Below are positions 25,380 to 33,830 of a DNA stretch of 37,427 nt, piece by piece. Source of the DNA: Clostridia bacterium (lineage in GTDB: Bacteria; Bacillota; Clostridia; Peptostreptococcales; Acidaminobacteraceae); the NCBI GenBank assembly GCA_014859095.1, contig JACUUV010000027.1, positions 1 through 37,427 of the forward strand, written 5' to 3'. The stretch's first letter is position 1; the number at the start of each line of letters is the position of its first letter. The notes below the pieces were generated by a model. The model saw nothing but the letters and a program-made list of their open reading frames with translations, had not been told where the DNA came from and did not search any database. The position numbers were made by a program, and so were the translations under genes.

Positions 25380-27770
25380 ATGTCAGATCATAAGAGTATA
25401 TTCAAGCAATTCAAAACCATACTCATCGTAATGATGATTCTAGCCATAATATCCACTTCTGTTATCATGACTAATGAACTACGCAAAATCACCAACGATT
25501 TGTCCAAACAGTATTCATCCCTTTATTCAAGTGAGCTGATTGGTCATATAGAATCAAAATTGAATCGTGAAACCGCTCTTGCACTTAAAGCATCCACCAC
25601 CCAAGATATACTCGAATGGATGAGTGAGGAATCAAATTCCTCAGCGAAATATAACGCTTACAATGAACTCATGGATTTCAACACTTCATTTGAAGATGGT
25701 AACTCTTTTGTCGCAATCTCAGGATCTGGCAATATGTATTATTTGAACTCGGAAACCACACTTTTCAATTTCAAACCATCCGAGTCCATTGAAGCGATCA
25801 GTAAAGATAACAATTGGCACAGTGAAGTACTTGAGTCGGATAAACCTTACCTGCTCAGCATCAACTACAATCAGCATACTGATCAGACTTTCGTTTGGAT
25901 CAATGTAAAAGTTGTGGACAAAGGCGAAATTCTTGGAATTATAGGTGCCGGGGTCAATCTCGATAATTTGATTGAAGAAATTATTTTAGATCATCGTGAA
26001 GTTGGCATCAGTTCAATTATTATCGATGACAAGGGCATCATCCAAATAGATTCGGATGTTATAAATAAAATCAATAATAATAACTCAACATTGCGAAAAT
26101 ATGTAGCTTTCGATTCATTTCATGAACAAGTGCTGGCTTATCTCGACCATCCTGATGAGGCCACAGTCATCAAACTAAGAAACTCACCCTATGCATATGC
26201 CGTACTTGCTCCAATAATGAGCACCAATTGGCATGTGGTCTCTTTTATGGAATCAGGTGTTTTTTTTAATCCTAATCGGTTCCTATTTGTGACACTGTTT
26301 ATTATGTTGATCATAATGACCGTTGGAGGCATCATCAGCTATAGCGTCAGAAAATTATTTGTGCAACCCTTCAATTTGCTGATCAATAGTCTGGATCAAA
26401 ACGATTCCAATTATGAAGCGAAAATATACGGTCTGGATCGAAAAGATGAATTTGGTATGTTGGCAGGTTCCATCAACCATTTGACCGACAGGCTCGTCCG
26501 CTCGGTACCCGTCGGTTTGTTTTTACTCGATAGGCATGGTAATTTTATTTTTGGAAACAAATATTTTTTAGATCAGTTCGGACTCGAGAGCAATGATGAT
26601 TTCGTCAACAGATATGGTCGCAATCTGGAAGCGGTTTTCACGAATAACAATGATTATGAAGTGTTCATCAAAACAATCCATGAAAATCTCACCCTATATG
26701 TGTTCGAGACCGAACTTAGAAAAGCCGATTTCAGACATTTTTGGGCAGAACTGCATTTGACGAAGGTCACCAAGGATGACGATTATGAATATGAAGGAAT
26801 ATTGCTGAACATCCAACTCAAAAAAGAGTATGAGAGTGAACTCATCAATCTTGCTACCACCGATCCTCTGACCAGTCTTTACAATAGACGTCACTTCGAT
26901 GAAATGGCGAAAAAAGAGGTGGAACGTTCCAACCGACATGGTAGCAATCTGTCTTTGGTCATATTTGACCTGGATCACTTCAAAATGATCAATGATCAAT
27001 ATGGTCATATCGTAGGCGATGAGATTCTTTCGGAAGTGACGGCTATGGCCAGCAAATGTATTCGCGCTTCAGATGTGTTGGCAAGATGGGGCGGAGAAGA
27101 ATTTTCGATTTTATTGCCCGAGACCGATTTGAGTGGTGCCTATCAAGTGGCCGAAAAAATTCGGATGATGTTAAGTGAGTATATCCATCCCATTGTCAAA
27201 ACGACAACAGCCAGCTTTGGAGTATCACAACATCAAATCAACGAGAGTTACTACGATTGGTTCGCGCGGACTGACCGAGCTCTTTATTACGCCAAGGAGC
27301 ACGGCAGAAATCAGGTCGGTGGATACAATCCAGATGATCCCGCAATCGATCCTCTCATCCAATTGACCTGGCATCATAATTTCAGTTCAGGCAACACCAT
27401 AATCGATGAACAACACAAAGAACTCTTCAGTCTTGCGAACTCATTGATCTCCAGTGGAATGAAACTGCAATCCGATGATGCTCAAAATCATGCCATAATG
27501 GCTTTTGTCGGTTATATCCGCAAGCACTTTGAAGATGAGGAGTATATTCTGAAAAGCACAGATTATCCACTTGTCGAGCAAATGGCCCATGCCGAAATGC
27601 ACAAGAGTCTCATGAATAGAATCGAAGGATTATGCAGCAAAGAGAACATCAGCCCTGACGAACTCATGAAGGTAGGCATGATTCTCATTCAAGAGGTCGT
27701 CTACGAGCACATGATCAAGGAAGATTCAAAATATTTTGAATATACAAAAGCAGGTAAGTCCAGAAGTTGA
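25380..27770 (+). CDS. Cache-PAS-GGDEF-bacteriohemerythrin diguanylate cyclase
   Basis: Membrane c-di-GMP synthase with a likely oxygen or redox sensor, 796 residues. TM1 at ~14-35; a Cache-type extracellular domain (~40-290); TM2 at ~300-322; a HAMP-like linker; PAS (~373-480); GGDEF with WGGEEFSILLPE near 570 and an RxxD inhibitory site (RASD) upstream; then hemerythrin from ~660. All seven di-iron ligands of bacteriohemerythrin are recognisable: His in DEQHK, His and Glu in KHFEDEE, the two His in AHAEMH, and His/Asp in EHMIKED. Start ATG 25380 follows GGAGGTG. It is monocistronic, with a strong terminator overlapping the stop. Confidence 0.95.
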   Translation: MSDHKSIFKQFKTILIVMMILAIISTSVIMTNELRKITNDLSKQYSSLYSSELIGHIESKLNRETALALKASTTQDILEWMSEESNSSAKYNAYNELMDFNTSFEDGNSFVAISGSGNMYYLNSETTLFNFKPSESIEAISKDNNWHSEVLESDKPYLLSINYNQHTDQTFVWINVKVVDKGEILGIIGAGVNLDNLIEEIILDHREVGISSIIIDDKGIIQIDSDVINKINNNNSTLRKYVAFDSFHEQVLAYLDHPDEATVIKLRNSPYAYAVLAPIMSTNWHVVSFMESGVFFNPNRFLFVTLFIMLIIMTVGGIISYSVRKLFVQPFNLLINSLDQNDSNYEAKIYGLDRKDEFGMLAGSINHLTDRLVRSVPVGLFLLDRHGNFIFGNKYFLDQFGLESNDDFVNRYGRNLEAVFTNNNDYEVFIKTIHENLTLYVFETELRKADFRHFWAELHLTKVTKDDDYEYEGILLNIQLKKEYESELINLATTDPLTSLYNRRHFDEMAKKEVERSNRHGSNLSLVIFDLDHFKMINDQYGHIVGDEILSEVTAMASKCIRASDVLARWGGEEFSILLPETDLSGAYQVAEKIRMMLSEYIHPIVKTTTASFGVSQHQINESYYDWFARTDRALYYAKEHGRNQVGGYNPDDPAIDPLIQLTWHHNFSSGNTIIDEQHKELFSLANSLISSGMKLQSDDAQNHAIMAFVGYIRKHFEDEEYILKSTDYPLVEQMAHAEMHKSLMNRIEGLCSKENISPDELMKVGMILIQEVVYEHMIKEDSKYFEYTKAGKSRS

Positions 27771-27793
27771 TTTCTGGACTTACCTGCTTTTTT
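27746..27793 (+). terminator. Intrinsic terminator of the GGDEF-hemerythrin gene
   Basis: Perfect 20-bp stem (27746-27765 with 27772-27791), 6-base loop containing most of the stop codon, then TT; the right arm itself ends in T's, giving a six-T run. Confidence 0.93.
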
Positions 27794-27822
27794 CAAAATG
27801 TGATGAAAATGTGTTCGATTTC

Positions 27823-27831
27823 TGTTATAAT
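27823..27831 (+). promoter_or_regulatory. Extended -10 promoter of the 4Fe-4S membrane protein gene
   Basis: TGT-TATAAT, a perfect extended -10. No good -35 (ATGAAA at 17-base spacing). Confidence 0.55.
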
Positions 27832-27838
27832 ACACATA

Positions 27839-27853
27839 CCCCCATAATGGGGG
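27839..27853. promoter_or_regulatory. Palindromic operator candidate, CsoR/CstR-like
   Basis: CCCCCAT-A-ATGGGGG, a perfect 7-1-7 inverted repeat preceded by ATA, starting 7 bases after the -10 box, so over the transcription start. G/C-tract palindromes of the form TACCCC...GGGG are typical of CsoR-family repressors (copper, or persulfide for CstR). The regulator gene is not in the window. Confidence 0.45.
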
Positions 27854-27869
27854 GCTGAAAGGAGCTTTT

Positions 27870-28436
27870 ATGATCAATATTCAAAAAAAATTCGATTGGC
27901 TTTTTATAGGCACTTTGGCCTTTTTCTCTTTAGGAATAGTTCATATCATTTTCTCATGGCTCGGTTTGATTTGTATGGTGACGCCTTTTATAATGGCTGC
28001 GCGCTCGGGGAAAAGACCGTGGTGTACAACTCCATATTGTCCCAGAGCCCACTTTTTCAACAGATTTCTGAATCGTTACTCATTGAAAAAGAAAGCACCT
28101 GAAGGTTTGTTTTCAGAAAAGACAAAGCAACTGGTCCTAAGACTTTTTTGTATCAATCTTTTTTTTGCCGGCATGTCCACTTTGATGGTCTATTTGGGAC
28201 GGCTCGAGCCCATGATTTACTTGAGATTCTTGATGGCTTTTCCAATGCCTTTTGATTTGCCTCAGCTCTTGGAATTGAATTTGCCTCAATTTTTGGTTCA
28301 TGCGAGCTATCGCCTTTACTCCATCATGTTAACATCCACAATCATAGGTGTGGGACTCGGTTTGATCTTTAAGCCAAGAACATGGTGTGGTATTTGTCCG
28401 ATTCAGACTTTGACCACTGTAAAAAATCGTCGTTAA
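27870..28436 (+). CDS. 4Fe-4S cluster membrane protein
   Basis: Small integral membrane protein of 188 residues with four helices or so (~12-45, ~82-110, ~120-135, ~155-170). Two cysteine clusters: WCTTPYCPRA at ~50-58 and RTWCGICPIQTL at ~170-182. The CxxCP and CxxxxCP pairs resemble the cytoplasmic iron-sulphur motifs of NapH/NosR-like proteins, so it may pass electrons across or along the membrane, but no partner is adjacent. Start ATG 27870 follows AAAGGAG. It is a single gene behind an extended -10 promoter overlapped by a CsoR/CstR-like palindrome, suggesting control by metal or sulfur species. The exact function is unknown. Confidence 0.8.
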   Translation: MINIQKKFDWLFIGTLAFFSLGIVHIIFSWLGLICMVTPFIMAARSGKRPWCTTPYCPRAHFFNRFLNRYSLKKKAPEGLFSEKTKQLVLRLFCINLFFAGMSTLMVYLGRLEPMIYLRFLMAFPMPFDLPQLLELNLPQFLVHASYRLYSIMLTSTIIGVGLGLIFKPRTWCGICPIQTLTTVKNRR

Positions 28437-28450
28437 GAAAACCACTATTA

Positions 28451-28479
28451 TTGTATTCATTTCAGGATGGTGATATAAT
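28451..28479 (+). promoter_or_regulatory. Predicted promoter of the subtilase gene
   Basis: -35 TTGTAT (28451-28456), 17-base spacer, extended -10 TGA-TATAAT (28471-28479). Confidence 0.65.
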
Positions 28480-28517
28480 TTCAATTAACTTATGTAAACC
28501 AAAATGGAGGTCTCTTG

Positions 28518-31500
28518 ATGACACGTATACGTTTACCACATAAATCCTTATTCATAACCACTTTGCTCCTTGTACTGCTTGCTTTTTTTATAGGCAGCAA
28601 CTCGTATGCGTACAGTGAAGAACTTCCCACAGGTAGGGTCCCTGACGTCTTTACTGTTCGCTACAATGACGGGCGATTTGAGACAAGAGCAATAGATGAT
28701 CAAAAACCTTTGGACCGATTGGGATTGCCTCTGATGGTCCCTGCATCGACAAACTCCTTTGAGATTTTGGAACTGGCTATGGCAGATGCACTTTCAGAAC
28801 CTGATATTGTCTATGTTGAACCCGTTTACTATCTAAGAAAAGAAGCTTTTGAACCCAATGATGTCAATTCGGACGATAGGTGGCGGTTCGACACGACAGG
28901 TCTAACCGGCATTTGGCAACAAATATTTGATCGTTATGTCCCTGGAAAATCAGGTTTGGACGTAATTGTCGCCATCGTTGATGACGGTATTACCACCACC
29001 CATCCAGATCTCAATGTCATAACAGGTTATGATTTCGCTGATGGTGACAACACAACCAATCCCACAGGTTCCCATGGCAATCATGTGGCAGGGATTGTCG
29101 GTGCCATAGGAAACAACAACACTGCCATAACAGGTGTGTATCCAGGAGTAAAACTGATGCCACTTAAAGTTTTCAGTGACGCAGGTGGGGGAACAACTGA
29201 ATCCCTAGTGCTTGCCATACGATACGCCGCAGACAATGGCGCCCACATCATCAATATGAGCCTAAGTTATCAAGGTCATGTAGCCACCGTTGAGGAGGCT
29301 TTGACATACGCCCACAACAAAGGCGTTTTAATAGTCGCCGCTGCCGGTAACGATTCAAACCATTGGCTTACCGGGAACATTTTTAATGAAGTGGACGGAG
29401 ACATAAAAAAGGCTATTACTCTGTCTTACCCCGCTTATCACGATACCGTCTTCGCGGTTGGTTCTGTTCAGTACCGAAGTGGCCAATTGGCCCTTTCCGA
29501 CATAAGCAATATCGGCTCTGAAACTGTTTCAATAGATGTGGTGGCTCCCGGGTCCTCCATAACAAGTACATCTACTCAATCTTCACTCATTGAAGTCAAA
29601 TCCGGAACCTCTATGGCCACGCCTCATGTCGCCGGACTTATGGCTTTGATGCGAGCCCAATATCCAACAATCAGTTCTGGTGACATATATGGTGCCATCC
29701 GAGATACTGCAAGCACCGCGATGGCTCTTCCAGATTACGGCAGCATCAATGAATCTCAATTGAGGGGTAATGGGCTGATTCAAATAGATAAGGCCTTAAA
29801 ATATTATCTGGCCGATGACCTGATCATCAAAGGCAAAGATGCAACTGACACAGTGGACATTCCTTTTACATTCAATCCACTGATCAACACGTATTCAGTC
29901 AACTTGGAGGAAAGTATCAATGAAGTACAACTCCAGATCGTAGGAAATGACCGGATTGATAGCATCCTCATCAAAGATGCTGTTGCTTCAGACGGCATTT
30001 CTGACTGGCTTTCTTACAATGACACCACCCTTGAAGTCACTTTTAAAACCCATTCGACCTCGGGCCATGAAGAACTGTACACCATTCAATTTATAAGACC
30101 TGCAGAACTCGATAATGCAGAACTTGCCAATATTGAGTTCGGTGAAAGCCCGTTCGTTTTATCTGCAAATGATTTAAGCGCAAAAGCACCACTGAACTTG
30201 GAAGAAGCGGTCATCACTGTCAATCCTGAGGTGTTGGTTGCAGATGTGTTCATTGATGGGATAATTGGAAAAACAAAAAAAGTAACTCTGAACACTGGCG
30301 TAAATACCATAGAAATCGCCATTACATCACCTAATGGATCCATTACCAAAAACTATACTTTGACCATCCTACGGGATGATGAATTTTCTCTGAAAAACTT
30401 GAAACTCAATTTCTTAGATGTCGGGGACTCAATGATTGAAGCACCAATAGAGCTCACTGACAATGACTTTGAAGGGCATTCACTACGTTACATCTACCCG
30501 ATCAATGCGCGAAGAGTCCAAATAATCTATGATCAAAGCGATTACATTATGCCATACAACTTTTCAGTGGGTTCCCCTGATCCCATCAGCACGCCTTCAG
30601 GAGAGCGCACCATTGAACTTAATGACATGCGGAACATTATTGCTTTACGTTTGGTTTATGGGGACTCACAACTCGACTACACTATGACTTTGGACAGTGA
30701 GGCCGCAATAAATCTGAACCTGTCCACCCTTGCATTGTCATCCGGCACTTTGGCACCTGCCTTCAGTGGCGATATACTTGGCTATACAGCTACTGTATCC
30801 AACAGTACAACCCAAATGACTGTCACTGCAACTCTAGTGGATCCGCGTGCGCAGGTTCGCATAAATAATGTTCTGGGCAATACTCAAACTGTACCACTTA
30901 ATATCGGTGTAAATACTATAATCCTCATTACTAGAGCGAATACCAAAGACGATCCAGACGCTCTAACGACAAAAACAACGACGTTGAGCATCACACGCGC
31001 GGATGTGCCACCGCCGCCTAGCGACGGTGGATTTGTTCCTCCACCATCTGCTCCAGCACCCGCTCCAGCTCCAGCTCCTGCACCGGCACCTGCTCCAGCT
31101 CCAGCTCCATCAGTAGAAGAAACGGTGATTGTTGAGGAAGACGATGGTACTCTTTCCTCCACCACTACACCGTCAGAGCAAAGTATTCAAGCGGCACTTG
31201 CAAATGAAACTACTATTTTTGATGTAAAAGCACCCACTGCTATAGTGGATCAGCAAGTACTGGTTTTTAATGAATCAACGCTTAAATTTCTAAGCAATTC
31301 CAGCAGAGACATTACATTGGCATTTAATACGTTACGGGTTGAATTGCCTTACAGTCTTATTAAAAACGCTAAAAAGGAGCTTCGATTCACTTACTCCACT
31401 AAAAATACCGGCAACTTACAAATCACCGATACCTCTTCACCCTATACCTTCAAATTGATGCGGGACGGTAATGAAGTAAAGCAATTCACAGATGCCATCA

Positions 31501-32219
31501 AATTAGAACTACGTTATACTCCTGCAAGAGTAAGAGATGTTGAGAAACTGGCCGTTTTCTACTTGGACCCAAAACTCAATTCCTGGACTTATGCAGGCGG
31601 TCAATTGACAGGCAGCGGCAGAATCGCTTTCAGCGCCACCCATTTTTCCACTTATCAAGTAAAGAATTTCGACATCACCTTTAATGACATCACAAACCAC
31701 TGGGCTAAGCGCACTATAGAAATTATGGCCTCCAGACGAATCACCAGCGGGGTAAGCCCAACCGAATTCGCACCTGATGCACCCGTTACCAATGCTCAGT
31801 TCATTGCTTTGCTCACTCGTATGCTTGCATTGCCCGAGCGAATATCCGGTCTTCCCTATAGTGATTTGAATACTGGTGCCTGGTATATGCCAGAACTCAG
31901 AAAAGCTGAGGCTCATGGTCTTTTGACTGATGCCTACAGTGGAACGCTTGATCCCGACGCACCCATTGAACGTCAAGTGATGGCAAAACTCCTCGTCAAT
32001 GCCTATGGCATTCGAAACGGCATAGACACAGAAACATTGCTGTTGAAAGAGGTCATCGCCTTTAAAGATGAAGGCATGATCGATCCTGAGTTCAACCGAG
32101 CTGTGCGTCTCGCCTTCGAACTGGGCTTCATCCAGGGGACTCCCGAGGGTTACTACCTGCCAAAGCAAGGTGCGACACGGGCCGAAGCCATGACAGTGCT
32201 ATATCGTTCTTTCAAATAA
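28518..32219 (+). CDS. Exported subtilisin-like S8 protease with Cadherin-like and SLH domains
   Basis: Cell-surface serine protease of 1233 residues. Signal peptide ~1-32 (basic start, hydrophobic core, SYAYS). Propeptide-like region ~40-110. Peptidase S8 domain ~145-430 with the full triad: D155 (AIVDDGI), H186 (GSHGNHVAG), S365 (SGTSMATPH), plus the oxyanion Asn278 (AAAGND). Several beta-sandwich repeats follow (~435-830); the one at ~730-830 fits the Cadherin-like beta-sandwich family. A Pro-Ala linker lies near 845-864. Three SLH repeats (~1051-1233) should anchor it to the cell-wall polymer. Start ATG 28518 is taken behind GGAGG at 7-base spacing; a TTG one codon earlier is too close. 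Target proteins are unknown. Confidence 0.95.
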   Translation: MTRIRLPHKSLFITTLLLVLLAFFIGSNSYAYSEELPTGRVPDVFTVRYNDGRFETRAIDDQKPLDRLGLPLMVPASTNSFEILELAMADALSEPDIVYVEPVYYLRKEAFEPNDVNSDDRWRFDTTGLTGIWQQIFDRYVPGKSGLDVIVAIVDDGITTTHPDLNVITGYDFADGDNTTNPTGSHGNHVAGIVGAIGNNNTAITGVYPGVKLMPLKVFSDAGGGTTESLVLAIRYAADNGAHIINMSLSYQGHVATVEEALTYAHNKGVLIVAAAGNDSNHWLTGNIFNEVDGDIKKAITLSYPAYHDTVFAVGSVQYRSGQLALSDISNIGSETVSIDVVAPGSSITSTSTQSSLIEVKSGTSMATPHVAGLMALMRAQYPTISSGDIYGAIRDTASTAMALPDYGSINESQLRGNGLIQIDKALKYYLADDLIIKGKDATDTVDIPFTFNPLINTYSVNLEESINEVQLQIVGNDRIDSILIKDAVASDGISDWLSYNDTTLEVTFKTHSTSGHEELYTIQFIRPAELDNAELANIEFGESPFVLSANDLSAKAPLNLEEAVITVNPEVLVADVFIDGIIGKTKKVTLNTGVNTIEIAITSPNGSITKNYTLTILRDDEFSLKNLKLNFLDVGDSMIEAPIELTDNDFEGHSLRYIYPINARRVQIIYDQSDYIMPYNFSVGSPDPISTPSGERTIELNDMRNIIALRLVYGDSQLDYTMTLDSEAAINLNLSTLALSSGTLAPAFSGDILGYTATVSNSTTQMTVTATLVDPRAQVRINNVLGNTQTVPLNIGVNTIILITRANTKDDPDALTTKTTTLSITRADVPPPPSDGGFVPPPSAPAPAPAPAPAPAPAPAPAPSVEETVIVEEDDGTLSSTTTPSEQSIQAALANETTIFDVKAPTAIVDQQVLVFNESTLKFLSNSSRDITLAFNTLRVELPYSLIKNAKKELRFTYSTKNTGNLQITDTSSPYTFKLMRDGNEVKQFTDAIKLELRYTPARVRDVEKLAVFYLDPKLNSWTYAGGQLTGSGRIAFSATHFSTYQVKNFDITFNDITNHWAKRTIEIMASRRITSGVSPTEFAPDAPVTNAQFIALLTRMLALPERISGLPYSDLNTGAWYMPELRKAEAHGLLTDAYSGTLDPDAPIERQVMAKLLVNAYGIRNGIDTETLLLKEVIAFKDEGMIDPEFNRAVRLAFELGFIQGTPEGYYLPKQGATRAEAMTVLYRSFK
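31051..31109 (+). repeat. Degenerate hexamer repeat coding for a Pro-Ala linker
   Basis: About ten near-copies of a GCTCCA-type hexamer encode alternating Ala-Pro. It forms a flexible spacer between the protease ectodomain and the wall-binding part. Copy number could vary by slippage. Confidence 0.8.
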
Positions 32220-32224
32220 TAAAG

Positions 32225-32273
32225 AAAAAAGTAGTGACCTGCATCCAATAAAATGCATTGTCACTACTTTTTT
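32225..32273. terminator. Bidirectional terminator between subtilase and lipoprotein genes
   Basis: Arms AAAAAAGTAGTGAC (32225-32238) and GTCACTACTTTTTT (32260-32273), with a small inner GCAT/ATGC stem. A-run and T-run on both sides serve both convergent genes. Confidence 0.92.
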
Positions 32274-32287
32274 AAGTCGTTTAACTT

Positions 32288-32986
32288 TTATTCCAGCACT
32301 TCAATTCTAATCAGCTGATATTGTTCCTCTTCTGTCAATTGGTAGGTGACTTTGACCGCATCTCCCGATTCAATTCCACTTATGAGCTCTCCCATAATGT
32401 AATTTCTGAATACCATAAAATCTTCACCAACGGTTACTTCGATACTGTTGTTGTCGATTTGACCCACATAGATTCCTACAACGGTTTCCTGTGCGCTAAG
32501 ATCCACTTCTTTTCGGTCAAAAGCTTCACCATCCTGGTTCATAATGGAAAAATCATCTGTAGTTCCTTCAAATCGAATCAGTGCATACGGATATTCAATG
32601 GCCTGTGTGACCATAGCATCTGGATCAGGTGAAGTCTCACTTACCGATACAACTGTTTTACCTTCATTGTCTTCGACCGAAAGCACTTCAATACCAAATC
32701 CCCCGGTCGCTTTCAGACCTGATGCGATGAAGAGGATATAACCGTCATCACTCTCCCAATAATTATAGCCTCTTTCGAGTTTCAATTGATCGACTTCGTT
32801 TTGGATATCACCACTTAATGTATCAAAACCTATTATCTCAAATTCAACAATATTGACGGTTATTCCATTGCTCGGTTCTTCCACAATAGGTTCCTCTTCT
32901 ACGATTTTTTTTGCACATCCGGTAAATATCATCGATCCAATCAAAAACATCATAAAAGATCCTATAATCAATTTTCTAATTTTCAT
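32288..32986 (-). CDS. Predicted lipoprotein of unknown function
   Basis: Exported lipoprotein, 232 residues. The signal peptide (basic MKIRK, hydrophobic core) ends in a lipobox IFTGC, with Cys near residue 23, followed by an acidic Glu/Pro linker (VEEEPIVEEP). The rest (~40-232) is acidic and beta-rich. Part of it resembles the small protease-inhibitor-like PrcB fold (YILFIASGLKATGGFGIEV), which is only a suggestion. Start ATG 32986 follows AAAGGAG; the longer frame adds nine codons. It is convergent with the subtilase gene and shares its terminator. A link to that protease is possible but unproven. Confidence 0.85.
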   Translation of the reverse strand: MKIRKLIIGSFMMFLIGSMIFTGCAKKIVEEEPIVEEPSNGITVNIVEFEIIGFDTLSGDIQNEVDQLKLERGYNYWESDDGYILFIASGLKATGGFGIEVLSVEDNEGKTVVSVSETSPDPDAMVTQAIEYPYALIRFEGTTDDFSIMNQDGEAFDRKEVDLSAQETVVGIYVGQIDNNSIEVTVGEDFMVFRNYIMGELISGIESGDAVKVTYQLTEEEQYQLIRIEVLE

Positions 32987-33134
32987 AAAATCATTCTCCT
33001 TTCGTGCATTCATTTTAGTTCATATCATTTAGACGAAAAAAAATCTTAAAAGCTCCATTTATTTATGCTATTTTAATCGAATTCCAACATTTATATGAGA
33101 TTATGATAACAGCACTATTGAAACAGGGGGCCAT

Positions 33135-33810
33135 ATGAAATCAAGTGTATACATAAAAGAAATAGAATACTACAAAAAAATATGGGACAACCACGAATCG
33201 GAACCACCTCTATCGGTTAGGATACCCTTTCATAGCAAGTTGAATCTTTACATCAGATTAAAGTATAAAATCAACAAGTTTTTTAAGAATCTGATACAAG
33301 TCATAGATAAGACACCTGTCTAATTGACGGACTCCATGTTCGCCTACAGCATGCTGTATCCACTTACGGATAATATCATGGATCACAGTTCTCTCACAAA
33401 AACAGAAGAAGTTGATATTCATCATATGGTCGAACTTATTGAATCCAAATACGATAGAGTAACCTATCCAAAGGTTTATGAAAGTATCCTTGAAATCCAT
33501 AACGCTCAATTTGAAAGTCTACGGCAGCAATATGATGACATGGCGACCGATGAGATGATTCGTATAACCTTTCACAAAGGTGCGGCTTCAGTCATCGCTG
33601 ATGGTTATCTAGTCCTGGGAGAATTGACGTTGAAAAAGAAGTATGCAATTTCTAATCAGTGATGCCATATATGGCCATCAAAGCAAGTACCCGAAATCTT
33701 TCTACAATGAGTACAATAAATATCATCTGATTGGACTGAAGAACCATTCAAAGCTGAAAGCGTTATGTGGAGGCTGGATGGAAAAGGTAAGAGCGCGAAT
33801 CACGAAGTGA
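33135..33810 (+). pseudogene. Decayed gene, possibly class 1 isoprenoid biosynthesis enzyme
   Basis: Three pieces look like one broken gene. Piece 1 (33135-33323, 62 codons, ATG behind AGGGGG) ends at a TAA; piece 2 (33324-33662) continues in the same frame with no gap; piece 3 (33643-33810, shifted +1) gives MQFLISDAIYGHQSKYPKSF and more. Piece 2 contains YPLTDNIMDHS (an Asp-rich motif) and HKGAASVIADGYLVLGELT, which I recall from clostridial class 1 isoprenoid (polyprenyl-synthase-like) proteins of ~330 residues. The expected second Asp-rich segment is missing between pieces 2 and 3, suggesting an internal deletion. Family assignment is from memory of motifs, not a search. The alternative is three small unrelated ORFs. 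Confidence 0.5.
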
Positions 33811-33830
33811 TCAGCGCTCTTATATTTTTT
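33789..33830. terminator. Terminator between the decayed gene and the aminopeptidase gene
   Basis: Arms AAGAGCGC (33789-33796) and GCGCTCTT (33814-33821), inner stem ATCAC/GTGAT around GAA, then TATATTTTTT on the plus strand. The minus side lacks a long T run but may also work for the aminopeptidase gene. Confidence 0.8.

Noticed and set aside
31051-31109. Short tandem DNA repeats as a CRISPR-like or VNTR element
   Set aside because: No spacers; the hexamers are in frame and encode the Pro-Ala linker of the surface protease.
33321-33323. TAA as a programmed read-through or recoding site
   Set aside because: No known read-through context or recoding structure is visible, and the downstream piece is broken again by a frameshift. 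Decay is simpler.
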